Source: an uncultured Phycisphaerae bacterium (GTDB lineage: Bacteria; Planctomycetota; Phycisphaerae; UBA1845; Fen-1342). Taken from it: 64,000 bases of DNA. How positions within the stretch are numbered: position 1 is the stretch's first letter; every line of letters starts with the position of its first letter. Positions 45,287-53,820 of the stretch are shown one piece after another. Below the pieces are notes generated by a model that was not told the DNA's origin, ran no database searches, and saw nothing but the letters and a program-made list of their open reading frames with translations. The stretch covers positions 45,229 to 109,228 of the forward strand of contig CALGJV010000031.1 of assembly GCA_937928595.1 (NCBI GenBank). The letters are read 5' to 3'. The translations under genes and the position numbers were made by a program.

Positions 45287-46054
45287 GTGCCAAGGATGGC
45301 CCGCAATCGGTTTACCGGCATCGCGCAGCCGCGCCGCCGGGTCGTGGCCGGCGTGCTCGCCGTCGTGCTGGGCTGGGCCGTATCGATTGCCGTGGCGCAT
45401 GAGTCGGCGGGCGGTGTCACCCCCGCCGGCTCCGCCGCGGACCCCGCCGAACGGCCTGCGGCATCGCTTTCCCCGACCGACGCCGCGTGGGCTTCGCCGG
45501 CCGTCGCCGCACCCGATCTCGACGCTCGCCCGCTGGCGCGCCGCGCGCCGTCTGCACCGAGCACCGCCGGACCGGCCGTCGGGAGCGGCGGTTGGCTGCG
45601 AACGACCGGCGCGCTGCTCGGGGTCGTCGCGCTGATTCTGCTGCTCGGGTGGGGCTATCGCACCGTCATGGCCGGCGGCCTCCCCGCCCTGCGCGGCGGC
45701 CGCGCCCCGCTCATCGAGGTCGTCAGCCGCGCCGCCCTCGGTCCGCGGCAGGCTGTGTGTCTCGTGCGAATCGGCCCGCGTCTCGTGCTGCTCGGTGTCA
45801 CCGGCACCGCGATCCGCGCGCTGGATGTGATCGACAACGCGGCCCTTGTCGCGCAGCTCCTCGGTGAGGCCCGAGCCCGCCGACCGGACAGCGCCACCGC
45901 CGAGTTCAACGAGTGCCTCGAACGCGAGTCCCGGACGTACGCGCCGCCGTCGGAGCCGCCCGCCGCGCCCGCGCCGGACCCGCAGCGCCTTCTCGGCGTC
46001 CGCGACCGGCTCGCCGAAACGCTCAGCCGGCTCCGGAGGGTGGGGGCCGCATGA
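45287..46054 (+). CDS. fliO: Flagellar biosynthesis protein FliO
   Basis: A 255-residue membrane protein that helps assemble the FliP ring of the export gate. It has a signal-anchor helix (about 19-37), a long Ala/Pro-rich stretch, a second helix (about 106-124), then the conserved FliO core (IEVVSRAALGPRQAVCLVRI, RLVLLGVTG). The C-terminal 70 residues are polar. CGAGGAG before the GTG at 45287 sets the start. The stop overlaps the fliP ATG by four bases. Confidence 0.82.
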   Translation: MPRMARNRFTGIAQPRRRVVAGVLAVVLGWAVSIAVAHESAGGVTPAGSAADPAERPAASLSPTDAAWASPAVAAPDLDARPLARRAPSAPSTAGPAVGSGGWLRTTGALLGVVALILLLGWGYRTVMAGGLPALRGGRAPLIEVVSRAALGPRQAVCLVRIGPRLVLLGVTGTAIRALDVIDNAALVAQLLGEARARRPDSATAEFNECLERESRTYAPPSEPPAAPAPDPQRLLGVRDRLAETLSRLRRVGAA

Positions 46055-46968
46055 GCCGCCATCGCCGGCCAGCGCGCCTGGTGTGGGCGACCGCCCTGGT
46101 CACCGTGCTGTGCGGCGCGGGACCCCGCGCAAGCGCCCAGCCGGAGGCAGATCCCGCCGCCCCGTCGTCGACAATGCCGGACGGGCCGTCCGCTGCGCCG
46201 GATGAATTGACCGGCGACGCCGCACCACCGCCCGACGGGCCGCTCTTCGTGCCCGACCTGACGCGAATCCTGCCGCGGGCGACCGACCGCGAGGCCCTCA
46301 GCAACTCGGTGCAGATTCTCGTCCTGCTGACGGTGCTCACCGTCCTGCCGAGCATCGTCCTGATGATGACGTGCTTCGTACGGATGCTGGTGGTGCTGGC
46401 GCTGCTGCGGCAGGCCCTCGGCACGCAACAGCTCCCGCCGTCGCAGGTCGTCGTCGGGCTCGCGCTGTTCCTCACCATTCTTGTGATGGCCCCGACCTGG
46501 GAACGCATCCACTCCGAAGCCATCCAGCCCTACCTCGAGGCCCGCCCGCTGCCGGGCGGCGGCACGTTCGGCCAGATGGAGGCCCTGAGTACGGCCGGCG
46601 GGATTCTGCGCGAGTTCATGTTCAAGCAAATTCGGGCCGCCGGGAACGAGACCGACGTTTACCTCATGTACGAGTACGCCGCCCAGCGGGCCGTGCCCCC
46701 CACCGAGACGCTCGACGAGCGGGCCGTGCCGCTGACGGCGCTGATCCCGGCGTTCATCCTCAGCGAGCTGAAGGCCGCGTTCGTGCTGGGCTTCCGAATC
46801 TACCTGCCGTTCCTGGTCATCGACCTGGTGATTTCGACCGTGCTCGTGGCGATGGGCATGATGATGCTCCCGCCGGTTCTGATCTCGCTGCCGTTCAAGC
46901 TGCTGCTGTTCGTGCTGGTCGACGGCTGGCACTTGGTGGCCGGCGCGCTGATGGCCAGCGTGCGCTGA
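46051..46968 (+). CDS. fliP: Flagellar type III export gate protein FliP
   Basis: A 305-residue core gate component. A cleavable-looking signal (about 1-29) and a 50-residue Pro/Ala/Asp stretch precede the FliP domain. This domain carries PSIVLMMTCFVRMLVVLALL, LRQALGTQQLPPSQVVVGLA, LIPAFILSELKAAFVLGFRI and MGMMMLPPVLISLPFKLLLF, all highly conserved. GGAGGGTGGGG precedes the ATG, which overlaps the fliO stop. It forms the central pore with FliQ and FliR. Confidence 0.95.
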   Translation: MSRHRRPARLVWATALVTVLCGAGPRASAQPEADPAAPSSTMPDGPSAAPDELTGDAAPPPDGPLFVPDLTRILPRATDREALSNSVQILVLLTVLTVLPSIVLMMTCFVRMLVVLALLRQALGTQQLPPSQVVVGLALFLTILVMAPTWERIHSEAIQPYLEARPLPGGGTFGQMEALSTAGGILREFMFKQIRAAGNETDVYLMYEYAAQRAVPPTETLDERAVPLTALIPAFILSELKAAFVLGFRIYLPFLVIDLVISTVLVAMGMMMLPPVLISLPFKLLLFVLVDGWHLVAGALMASVR

Positions 46969-46992
46969 CGGCGCGACGAAGGAGACCGACCG

Positions 46993-47247
46993 ATGGACAT
47001 GTCCGTGGCCCTCGACCTGGGACGCGAAGCGCTGGTCACCGCACTGCTCATCTGCGCGCCGGTCCTGCTGATCGGCCTGATCGTCGGGCTCGTGATCAGC
47101 CTGATTCAGGCCGTCACGCAGATTCAGGACCAGACGCTCAGCCTCGTACCCAAGATCGTCGCGATGGTCGGCGTGGCGGTGCTGCTCCTGCCGTGGCTGG
47201 CGCAGCGCATCGCGGAGTACTCGCAGCGGATGTTCGCGGGCGCGTAA
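46993..47247 (+). CDS. fliQ: Flagellar type III export gate protein FliQ
   Basis: An 84-residue protein with two membrane helices (about 17-40 and 54-72) joined by the conserved loop AVTQIQDQTLSLVPKIVAM. The length and motif match FliQ/SctS. AAGGAGA precedes the ATG, and fliR follows ten bases downstream. Confidence 0.95.
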   Translation: MDMSVALDLGREALVTALLICAPVLLIGLIVGLVISLIQAVTQIQDQTLSLVPKIVAMVGVAVLLLPWLAQRIAEYSQRMFAGA

Positions 47248-47257
47248 GGAGCCGGCC

Positions 47258-48034
47258 GTGCCGCTCGAACTCGTCGGCCTCTACCTCAAGCTGCCCGTCT
47301 TCGCGCTGGTCGCGGCGCGGCTGACCGGCCTGCTGCTGTTCCAGCCGGTCCTCGGCAGCCTCGCGGTGCCGGTCCAAGTGCGGGCCCTGCTGATCATCGG
47401 GCTGGCGGCCCTGCTCACGCCCGTCGTGCCCGTGCCGCCGAGCCTGCCGGACTCGCCCACGGGCGTGGCGGTCGCGGCTCTCGGCGAGCTGCTGCTGGGC
47501 GCGCTGCTCGGCCTGGCCGGCATGCTGTGCTTCTACGGCCTTCAGCTTGCCGGTCTGTTGCTCGCGCAGGAGTCCGGCCTGGCTTACGGCCAGATCCTCG
47601 ACCCGACCACCGAGGAAGAGGACACGCTGCTGGGCGCTTTCTACCTCCAGCTCGGATTGGTGCTGTTCCTCGTGCTGGGCGGACACCGCGTCCTGGTGAG
47701 CGTCTGCCTCGACACGTTCCGCACGCTCCCACTGCTGGGGGCTACGCCCGCCACGACGCACGGCGCCGCGCTGCTAGTGGACACGCTGGCCCTCGGCGCG
47801 CACCTGGCGCTGCGCGTCGCCGCCCCGGCCCTGCTGGCCCTGTTCCTCGTGAACGTGGCACTGGGGTTCATCTCCCGCACCATGCCGCAGCTCAACGTGC
47901 TGGCCGTGGGCTTCTCGCTCAAACCGCTCGTGACGCTGCTGATCATGGCCGCCGCCCTGCCGGCGGGGGCCGAGGCCTTTGTGGATGCGACGGCTGCGAT
48001 TTACGACTGGCTGGGCAACCTGATCGGGCGCTAG
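47258..48034 (+). CDS. fliR: Flagellar type III export gate protein FliR
   Basis: A 258-residue membrane protein with about six helices, the asymmetric closing subunit of the FliP-FliQ-FliR gate. Recognisable parts are ARLTGLLLFQPVLGSLAVPV, GLQLAGLLLAQESGLAYGQI and LFLVNVALGFISRTMPQLNV, the last being the family signature. AAGGAG precedes a GTG start. It lies in the operon between fliQ and flhB. Confidence 0.93.
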   Translation: MPLELVGLYLKLPVFALVAARLTGLLLFQPVLGSLAVPVQVRALLIIGLAALLTPVVPVPPSLPDSPTGVAVAALGELLLGALLGLAGMLCFYGLQLAGLLLAQESGLAYGQILDPTTEEEDTLLGAFYLQLGLVLFLVLGGHRVLVSVCLDTFRTLPLLGATPATTHGAALLVDTLALGAHLALRVAAPALLALFLVNVALGFISRTMPQLNVLAVGFSLKPLVTLLIMAAALPAGAEAFVDATAAIYDWLGNLIGR

Positions 48035-48074
48035 CCGCGCCCGGCCGGGTGCCGCCGCTTCCGGAGTACACACC

Positions 48075-49133
48075 GTGGCCGAGGACACCGGCGACCGGAC
48101 CGAACAACCCACGCCGCGCCGCCGCGAAGAGGCCCGCGAGGAGGGCCAGATCGCCCGCAGCGCGGACCTGACGGCCGCCGCGTCGCTGCTGGCCGCGCTG
48201 CTGCTGCTCAAAGTCCTCGGCCCGCGGATGCTCGACATTTTCGCCGGTCTCACCGCCGCGCTGGGCGAGACGCCGGACCTCACCGCCGACGGGCTCTGGC
48301 CGTGGCTCGTGCGCGTCGGCTGGGCCACGGCCGAGCTGGTCGCCCCCTTTCTGGCACTCATCGTGGCCGTGACGATCGCGGTGGCGGTCGCGCAGTCCGG
48401 GCCGCTGCTCACGTGGAAGCGCCTCGCGCTCAAGCCCGAGCGTCTGAACCCGGTCAAGGGCTTCCAGCGGCTGTTCAGCGGCGACGCCGTGACGCGCCTG
48501 CTCATGAGCCTCGCAAAGCTCGCGCTGGTGACCTGGATCGCGTATGTCACGATCGCCGGCCGGCTGGCGGCCGTGCTCGCGACCGGCACGCTCGAGACGG
48601 CCGGGTTGTTCGCCCTCGCCCTGACGACGCTCTACGACCTGGCGCTGCGGCTGGGCCTGGCGTTGCTGGTCCTCGGCGTCGTCGATTATCTGATCCAGCG
48701 CTGGCAGCTCGAGCGCCAGCTCCGCATGACGAAGCAGGAGGTCCGGGACGAGCTGAAGCGCATGGAAGGCGATCCGTTGCTCAAGCAGCGTCGCCGACAG
48801 CTCCAGCAGAAGCTCGCGCTCCAGCGCATCAATGCCGAAGTGCCGAAGGCCGACGTGGTTGTCACCAACCCGACCGAGTTCGCCGTCGCGCTGCGCTACG
48901 AAGCGGCCACGATGACGGCGCCGCGCGTCGTCGCCAAAGGCAAGGACTTCCTCGCGCAGCGCATCCGCCTGGTCGCGCAGGAACACGGCGTGCCGATCGT
49001 GCAGCGGCCGCCGCTCGCGCGGGCGCTGTACGCCGGCGTGGAGGTCGGGCGCGAGGTGCCGCCGCAATACTATCGCGCGGTGGCCGAGGTGCTCGCGTAC
49101 GTGTACCAGCTGGCGGGGCGGAGGGCCGGATAG
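48075..49133 (+). CDS. flhB: Flagellar export switch protein FlhB (NPTE variant)
   Basis: A 352-residue protein with four membrane helices and a cytoplasmic domain that controls substrate switching from hook to filament. The N-terminus TEQPTPRRREEAREEGQIAR and the KMTKQEVRDE-like RMTKQEVRDELKRMEGDPLL are standard. The autocleavage site usually reads NPTH; here it is NPTE (VVVTNPTEFAVALRY), so Asn and Pro are kept but the His is replaced. Cleavage may be slower or altered. GGAG precedes the GTG. It is the last gene of the operon; no flhA follows, and a hairpin ends the unit. Confidence 0.93.
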   Translation: MAEDTGDRTEQPTPRRREEAREEGQIARSADLTAAASLLAALLLLKVLGPRMLDIFAGLTAALGETPDLTADGLWPWLVRVGWATAELVAPFLALIVAVTIAVAVAQSGPLLTWKRLALKPERLNPVKGFQRLFSGDAVTRLLMSLAKLALVTWIAYVTIAGRLAAVLATGTLETAGLFALALTTLYDLALRLGLALLVLGVVDYLIQRWQLERQLRMTKQEVRDELKRMEGDPLLKQRRRQLQQKLALQRINAEVPKADVVVTNPTEFAVALRYEAATMTAPRVVAKGKDFLAQRIRLVAQEHGVPIVQRPPLARALYAGVEVGREVPPQYYRAVAEVLAYVYQLAGRRAG

Positions 49134-49194
49134 GCCCCGCGCCGCGACGCTCCCGGCTGGGCCGCCGGCGAGTGACATTATCGGTCAGTGGAGG

Positions 49195-49218
49195 AAATCG
49201 GCCTGCGTGAACCGATTT
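49195..49218 (+). terminator. Hairpin after flhB
   Basis: AAATCGG and CCGATTT form a perfect seven-base stem with a ten-base loop, followed by ATCCTTTTC. It lies 61 bases after the flhB stop and probably ends the flagellar operon. It could instead be an operator for the next gene. Confidence 0.45.
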
Positions 49219-49346
49219 ATCCTTTTCAATGGGCGGTCCGCCCCTAACCTTTACTCAGCGCAGCCGCGCCGCAGCGATGCGGGCAGCCGATTCTCGGGCC
49301 CCGGCCTGCGGAGTTTGCCCGACGATCCATCCGGAGGATCCCCCCA

Positions 49347-52300
49347 ATGCTGAACCACCGCCTGACGCCGTGTCTGTCCGCCGCGTTGCTTCTGACCGCG
49401 GCGGCCGCCGCCGACACCCGCACGTTCCAGAACGGCACGTTCATCACGCCGTATCCGACCACCTGGCCCGACGAGCGTTACGCCTACTACGGCTGCCTCG
49501 ATACGCAGATTGATCCGGCCGCGCCGACCGCGAACTTCGGTGGCGAGCTCCAGCTCGGCTGGCAGGGCGGCACGAACCGGAAGGTGCTCATCCTGTTCCG
49601 CGAGCTGCATCGGGCGATCGGGCCGGGCAAGCTGATCCAGAGCGCCACGCTCAAGCTGCACGTCGTGCCGGGGCAGTGGACCACCGGCAACGAAATCCGG
49701 GTCTACCGGCTGCTGCGGCCGTGGCGCGCCGGCAGTCACCGGGTGGGTGACGGTCCGCAGCACTGGGCGGCTTCGTGGCAATACGCGTTGGACAGCGTCA
49801 ACCCGGCCGACGCGCAGTTGTGGAACGTGGCCGGCGCGGGCGGTGCCGGCGTGGATCGGGCAGCCACGGCGACGGTCACGGTCAACACGGGCACGAATCT
49901 GTCCGGCGGGGTGTGGCAGATTCCGGGGCTGACGGCCGACGTCGCGCGCTTCTACGCGGCGGGCCACGCGAACTTCGGGTGGGTGCTCGAGTTCGCCGAT
50001 CCCGGCGCCGCGACCGGCACGAACCTGTTCTACGGCTCGGAGTCGCCGACGATCGGGCTGCGGCCCGAGCTGGTCGTGACGTACGCGACGCACCCGTCGC
50101 CGCCGTCGCGAGCGATCGATCTCGACGTGACGCAGATCGCGCGGACGCCGGAGTACTACCGCTACAACCCGGAAAACAGCTACGAATACCAGCTCTTCCA
50201 CGACGAGTGGGTCGGGCTGCTGCGCACACCGGGGTATGCGACCACCCGCAAGTGGCCCAACAACGGCGAGGTCGTGACGTTCACGGCCCACGTCATGAAC
50301 AAGGGCACGACCAGCCCCAGCGGGCCGTTCGCGTATCGCTGGCTCATCAACGGACAGATCGTGGCGACCGGCACGGAGCCGACCGGCATCCCGGTCGGCG
50401 CGACGCACACGTACACGCTGGACTGGACCTGGGACGCCAACGACTGGGCGGGCGACACCGACCCGCACCGCAAGTCCGCCGACCACCGCGACCGCTGGGT
50501 CACCTTCGAGGTGGACACCGCGGGCCAGGTGACCGAGCACAGCAAATACAACAACAGCCTGACCAGCTACCTCGAGGCGCCCGCGATGGGGTTCTACGTC
50601 GAGCAGTCGATGTACGACTACTTCAACACGACGCAGAACCAGGTCGGGACGTACTCCTTCGAGGACTGGCTCAACTGGTGCGTGCAGGTCTGGAACGAGA
50701 CCTACCTGGAAATGTCGCGTTTCGCCGGCTTCGCCGAGGACGGCTGTCTGGAGCGCGTCCGCGTGCAGAAGATCCAGGTCGTCCCGGACGGCACGCTCGC
50801 CGGCGGCAATCACATCCCCGGCGGCGTCTCGAACTTCCTGCTCGACGGCGAGTGGGGCTTCCGGCCGGACGCCGCCTACGCCGCCAAGTACTCGAAGCTG
50901 ATCGAGTGGGGGCTGCTGCACGAGTGCACGCACCAGCTCGGCAACATCGACCAGTACACCATGAACATGGAGGCCGGCACGCCGTCCACGCCGTCGCGCG
51001 TCAAGGTGAAGGACGGGACCCCGTTCTACGTCACGCGCGGGTATTACCCGCCGTTCCCCGGGCTCATGGGCGGCGGCGATTCGCGCTACAGCCCGGCCTA
51101 CGAGGCGACGGGCCTGCTGGCCGGGTGGGACGTCGGCGCGCTGAACGCAAATACGGGTTACCGCCGTGGTTTCTACGGCGAGCAGATCTACGACCTGGCC
51201 GACACGATCCGCCTGCGGGCGGTGCACGCCGGCGGCGGGCCGATCCCCTTCGCCGAGTTCAAGATCTGGCAAAGCCGCGCCGGCGAGACGCCCGACGCGA
51301 CCACCTATTCCTGGCAGCCGATCTTCACCGGCACGGCCGACGCCGACGGCATCATCACGCTGCCCAACGTCGGCACTCTCGAGCCCGGGCCGGTGACGAC
51401 GCTCACCGGCCATACCCTTAAGCCGAACCCGTGGGGGCGCCTCAACGTCGTCGGCTTGAACGGCAGCCTCATGATCCGCATCGACGGCTTCGGGCAGAAG
51501 GACTACGCCTTCCACCGCGTCAGCGAGTTCAACTGCGCGTACTGGGCCGGCCACACGAGCGTCTACACGCACGACGTGCCGGTGCAGATCGCGCCGGCCG
51601 GCAACCTCAGCCCGGTCAACATCGCGTTGGGCAAGCCGGCCACGAGCAACGCCGGCGGCACGCCCGGCCGGGTCACCGACGGCAACCTCGCGACGCGCTG
51701 GGACCCGGGCAATGTGCCGGCCGGCACCTACCTCCAGGTCGACCTGGGCGGCGCGCACAACGTGGCGCTGGTGACGCTGGTGCAGAACGGCTGGTTCGGC
51801 GACTTCTTCGCCCGCTTCCGCATCGAGACCTCCCTGACCGGCGCCTTCGCGGGCGAGCAGACGCTTTGGGCCGTCGAGCGCGTCGGCTGGAGCAACACCG
51901 TCGGCACGCGGCGCGACATCGACCCGGCCGACGAGAACATCGCTTCCGTCACGTACGCCGGCGTGCCCACCGCGGCCCGCTACGTGCGCATCACCTCGGA
52001 GCAGGCGAGCTGGACCAAGCTGGCCGAGCTGCGCATCTTCGCCGACCTCGGCGGCATCGACAGCACGCCGCCCGCGGCCGTCAACGACCTCGCGGCCGAG
52101 AGCGTCGCCGCGACCGCCGCGCTGCTCAGCTGGACCGCGCCGGGCGATGACGGCATGGTCGGCACCGCTACGGCGTACGATCTGCGGTTTGCGACGTACC
52201 CCATCACGCCCGCGAACTTCGGCACCGCGACGCCGGCGCCCGGTGCGCCGAGCCCGCAGCCCGCGGGGACCCCCCAGTCGTGGGTGCTCGCAAACCTCGC

Positions 52301-53627
52301 GCCGGACACGCGCTACTGGGTCGCGCTCCGCGCCCGCGACGAGGTGCCGAACTGGTCCGACCTGTCGAACGTCTTGACGTTCCGCACCGCCCCGGACACC
52401 GTGTGCGTGACGTTCACGCTCCTCGCCACCCCGGCCGACTCGAGCTTCGCCTCGGGACTCGCGTCCGACGGCGCCTTCCTCTACTTCCTGCGGCGCGACA
52501 GCGGCCAGCTCTTCCGCTCGCCCGACGGCCAGACCTGGACGACGCTGCTCGGGCCGGGCCAGTACCTCGGCGGCGCCCACGGCGATTGGAACACCGGCCT
52601 GCTGGCGTTCCTGCCGGACATCGGCCCGGCCGGCGCGCTGGTGGCGCGGCACCGCAATACGGACGAGAGCGGTTACGACGAGCTGGTCGTCTGCAACCTC
52701 GCCACCGGCGTCTGGTCGTGGACGGGCACCTACACCGCCGGCAGCGGCGGCGCGACGGGCATCGGCGACACGTTCTACGCCGTCGCGCACGCGCTGGGCG
52801 ACAACTACGGCGGGCCGATCTGCCGCGTCGACCTCAGCTCGCCCGGCGCCCTCATCGACCAGCGCACCTCGCTGCTCTCGATCGGCGGCCAGGATTCCAC
52901 CTGGTTCAGCCGTGCGGCCATGCTGACGACGCTCGGCGGCTGGATCTACGGCATCAAGAACGACTGGACCACCCCCGACGGCACCGGCGACCGCGTGTAC
53001 CGCTTCGACCCGGCCGCTTTCAACCCGTCGGTGTGGACCGGGAACGGTCCGGCAGATTTTTGGGATGCCTCCAAATGGTCCGGCCGCTGGACGCCCGCGG
53101 AGGACCTCGGCGAGCTGCCCTTCGAAGTGGGCTACGGCGCCGCGGTCGTTGCCCTGCCGCCGTACTGGTCGTGCGACGTGGGCGCGCAGGGCGGCCTGTT
53201 CATCGTGGCCGGCCGCTCACCGTCGAACCACGAGGGCTGGGGCCCCGCCAGCGACCGCTGCGCCGTTTTCGACATCGCGACGCGGACGTTCAAGCTCGCG
53301 AACCTGCCGGCGGCTTCCGGCAGCGGCGCCAGCGCGACGTTCCATGACGGCGCGGTGTACATCAAGCGCGGCGGCAACCCGGACGCCCCGTACAACAACG
53401 TACTGTGGCGCGTGACGCCGGTCGCGCTCGGACGCCCCGGCGACCTGAACTGCGACGGCCTGGTGGATTTCGACGACATCGATCCGTTCGTGCTGGCGCT
53501 CGGCGGTCAGGCGGGCTACGAGGCCGCCTGGCCGCAGTGCCGCTGGCTGAATGCGGACTGCAACGGCGACGGTCTGGTCGATTTCGACGACATTGACGCC
53601 TTCGTGGCGGTGCTGAGCGGCGGATGA
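49347..53627 (+). CDS. Giant secreted multidomain protein with HExxH motif and dockerin-like tail
   Basis: A 1426-residue exported protein (signal peptide about 1-22). Visible parts in order: a DNRLRE-like beta domain (about 40-250, TFQNG to ELVVTYATH), a CARDB-like domain (about 300-410), and a region with HECTH at 525-529, which matches HExxH of zinc metallopeptidases. A discoidin/F5-8C-like domain follows (about 755-895, NIALGKPATSNAGG), then a fibronectin III domain (about 905-1015, PPAAVNDLAAESVAATAALL) and a propeller-like region (1025-1355). The end carries two dockerin-like calcium loops (DLNCDGLVDFDDID and DCNGDGLVDFDDID). Planctomycetes often carry such tails without cellulosomes. 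A third zinc ligand is not obvious. GGAGGA precedes the ATG. Confidence 0.78.
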   Translation: MLNHRLTPCLSAALLLTAAAAADTRTFQNGTFITPYPTTWPDERYAYYGCLDTQIDPAAPTANFGGELQLGWQGGTNRKVLILFRELHRAIGPGKLIQSATLKLHVVPGQWTTGNEIRVYRLLRPWRAGSHRVGDGPQHWAASWQYALDSVNPADAQLWNVAGAGGAGVDRAATATVTVNTGTNLSGGVWQIPGLTADVARFYAAGHANFGWVLEFADPGAATGTNLFYGSESPTIGLRPELVVTYATHPSPPSRAIDLDVTQIARTPEYYRYNPENSYEYQLFHDEWVGLLRTPGYATTRKWPNNGEVVTFTAHVMNKGTTSPSGPFAYRWLINGQIVATGTEPTGIPVGATHTYTLDWTWDANDWAGDTDPHRKSADHRDRWVTFEVDTAGQVTEHSKYNNSLTSYLEAPAMGFYVEQSMYDYFNTTQNQVGTYSFEDWLNWCVQVWNETYLEMSRFAGFAEDGCLERVRVQKIQVVPDGTLAGGNHIPGGVSNFLLDGEWGFRPDAAYAAKYSKLIEWGLLHECTHQLGNIDQYTMNMEAGTPSTPSRVKVKDGTPFYVTRGYYPPFPGLMGGGDSRYSPAYEATGLLAGWDVGALNANTGYRRGFYGEQIYDLADTIRLRAVHAGGGPIPFAEFKIWQSRAGETPDATTYSWQPIFTGTADADGIITLPNVGTLEPGPVTTLTGHTLKPNPWGRLNVVGLNGSLMIRIDGFGQKDYAFHRVSEFNCAYWAGHTSVYTHDVPVQIAPAGNLSPVNIALGKPATSNAGGTPGRVTDGNLATRWDPGNVPAGTYLQVDLGGAHNVALVTLVQNGWFGDFFARFRIETSLTGAFAGEQTLWAVERVGWSNTVGTRRDIDPADENIASVTYAGVPTAARYVRITSEQASWTKLAELRIFADLGGIDSTPPAAVNDLAAESVAATAALLSWTAPGDDGMVGTATAYDLRFATYPITPANFGTATPAPGAPSPQPAGTPQSWVLANLAPDTRYWVALRARDEVPNWSDLSNVLTFRTAPDTVCVTFTLLATPADSSFASGLASDGAFLYFLRRDSGQLFRSPDGQTWTTLLGPGQYLGGAHGDWNTGLLAFLPDIGPAGALVARHRNTDESGYDELVVCNLATGVWSWTGTYTAGSGGATGIGDTFYAVAHALGDNYGGPICRVDLSSPGALIDQRTSLLSIGGQDSTWFSRAAMLTTLGGWIYGIKNDWTTPDGTGDRVYRFDPAAFNPSVWTGNGPADFWDASKWSGRWTPAEDLGELPFEVGYGAAVVALPPYWSCDVGAQGGLFIVAGRSPSNHEGWGPASDRCAVFDIATRTFKLANLPAASGSGASATFHDGAVYIKRGGNPDAPYNNVLWRVTPVALGRPGDLNCDGLVDFDDIDPFVLALGGQAGYEAAWPQCRWLNADCNGDGLVDFDDIDAFVAVLSGG

Positions 53628-53820
53628 GAGCGACCGCGGCCTTCGCCGCGCTCGGCACGGCACGCGGTCGGCAAGCGGCACGGCGTGCCGCGTGGCATCC
53701 GGGCCCGGAGCGCGAGCTCCGGGTTCCGTCCGGATCGGCGACCGATGGACCCCGGCCTTGCGGCCGGGGCTCGGACGGCCGCCGGGCGCACACTCCGGTT
53801 TCCCTTCGCTGACGGGATGA

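Noticed and set aside
49251..52790. A 1179-codon minus-strand open frame opposite the giant secreted protein gene
   Set aside because: Composition is Arg/Val/Gly/His-rich without any recognisable motif. The plus-strand gene has a signal peptide, domains and a Shine-Dalgarno.
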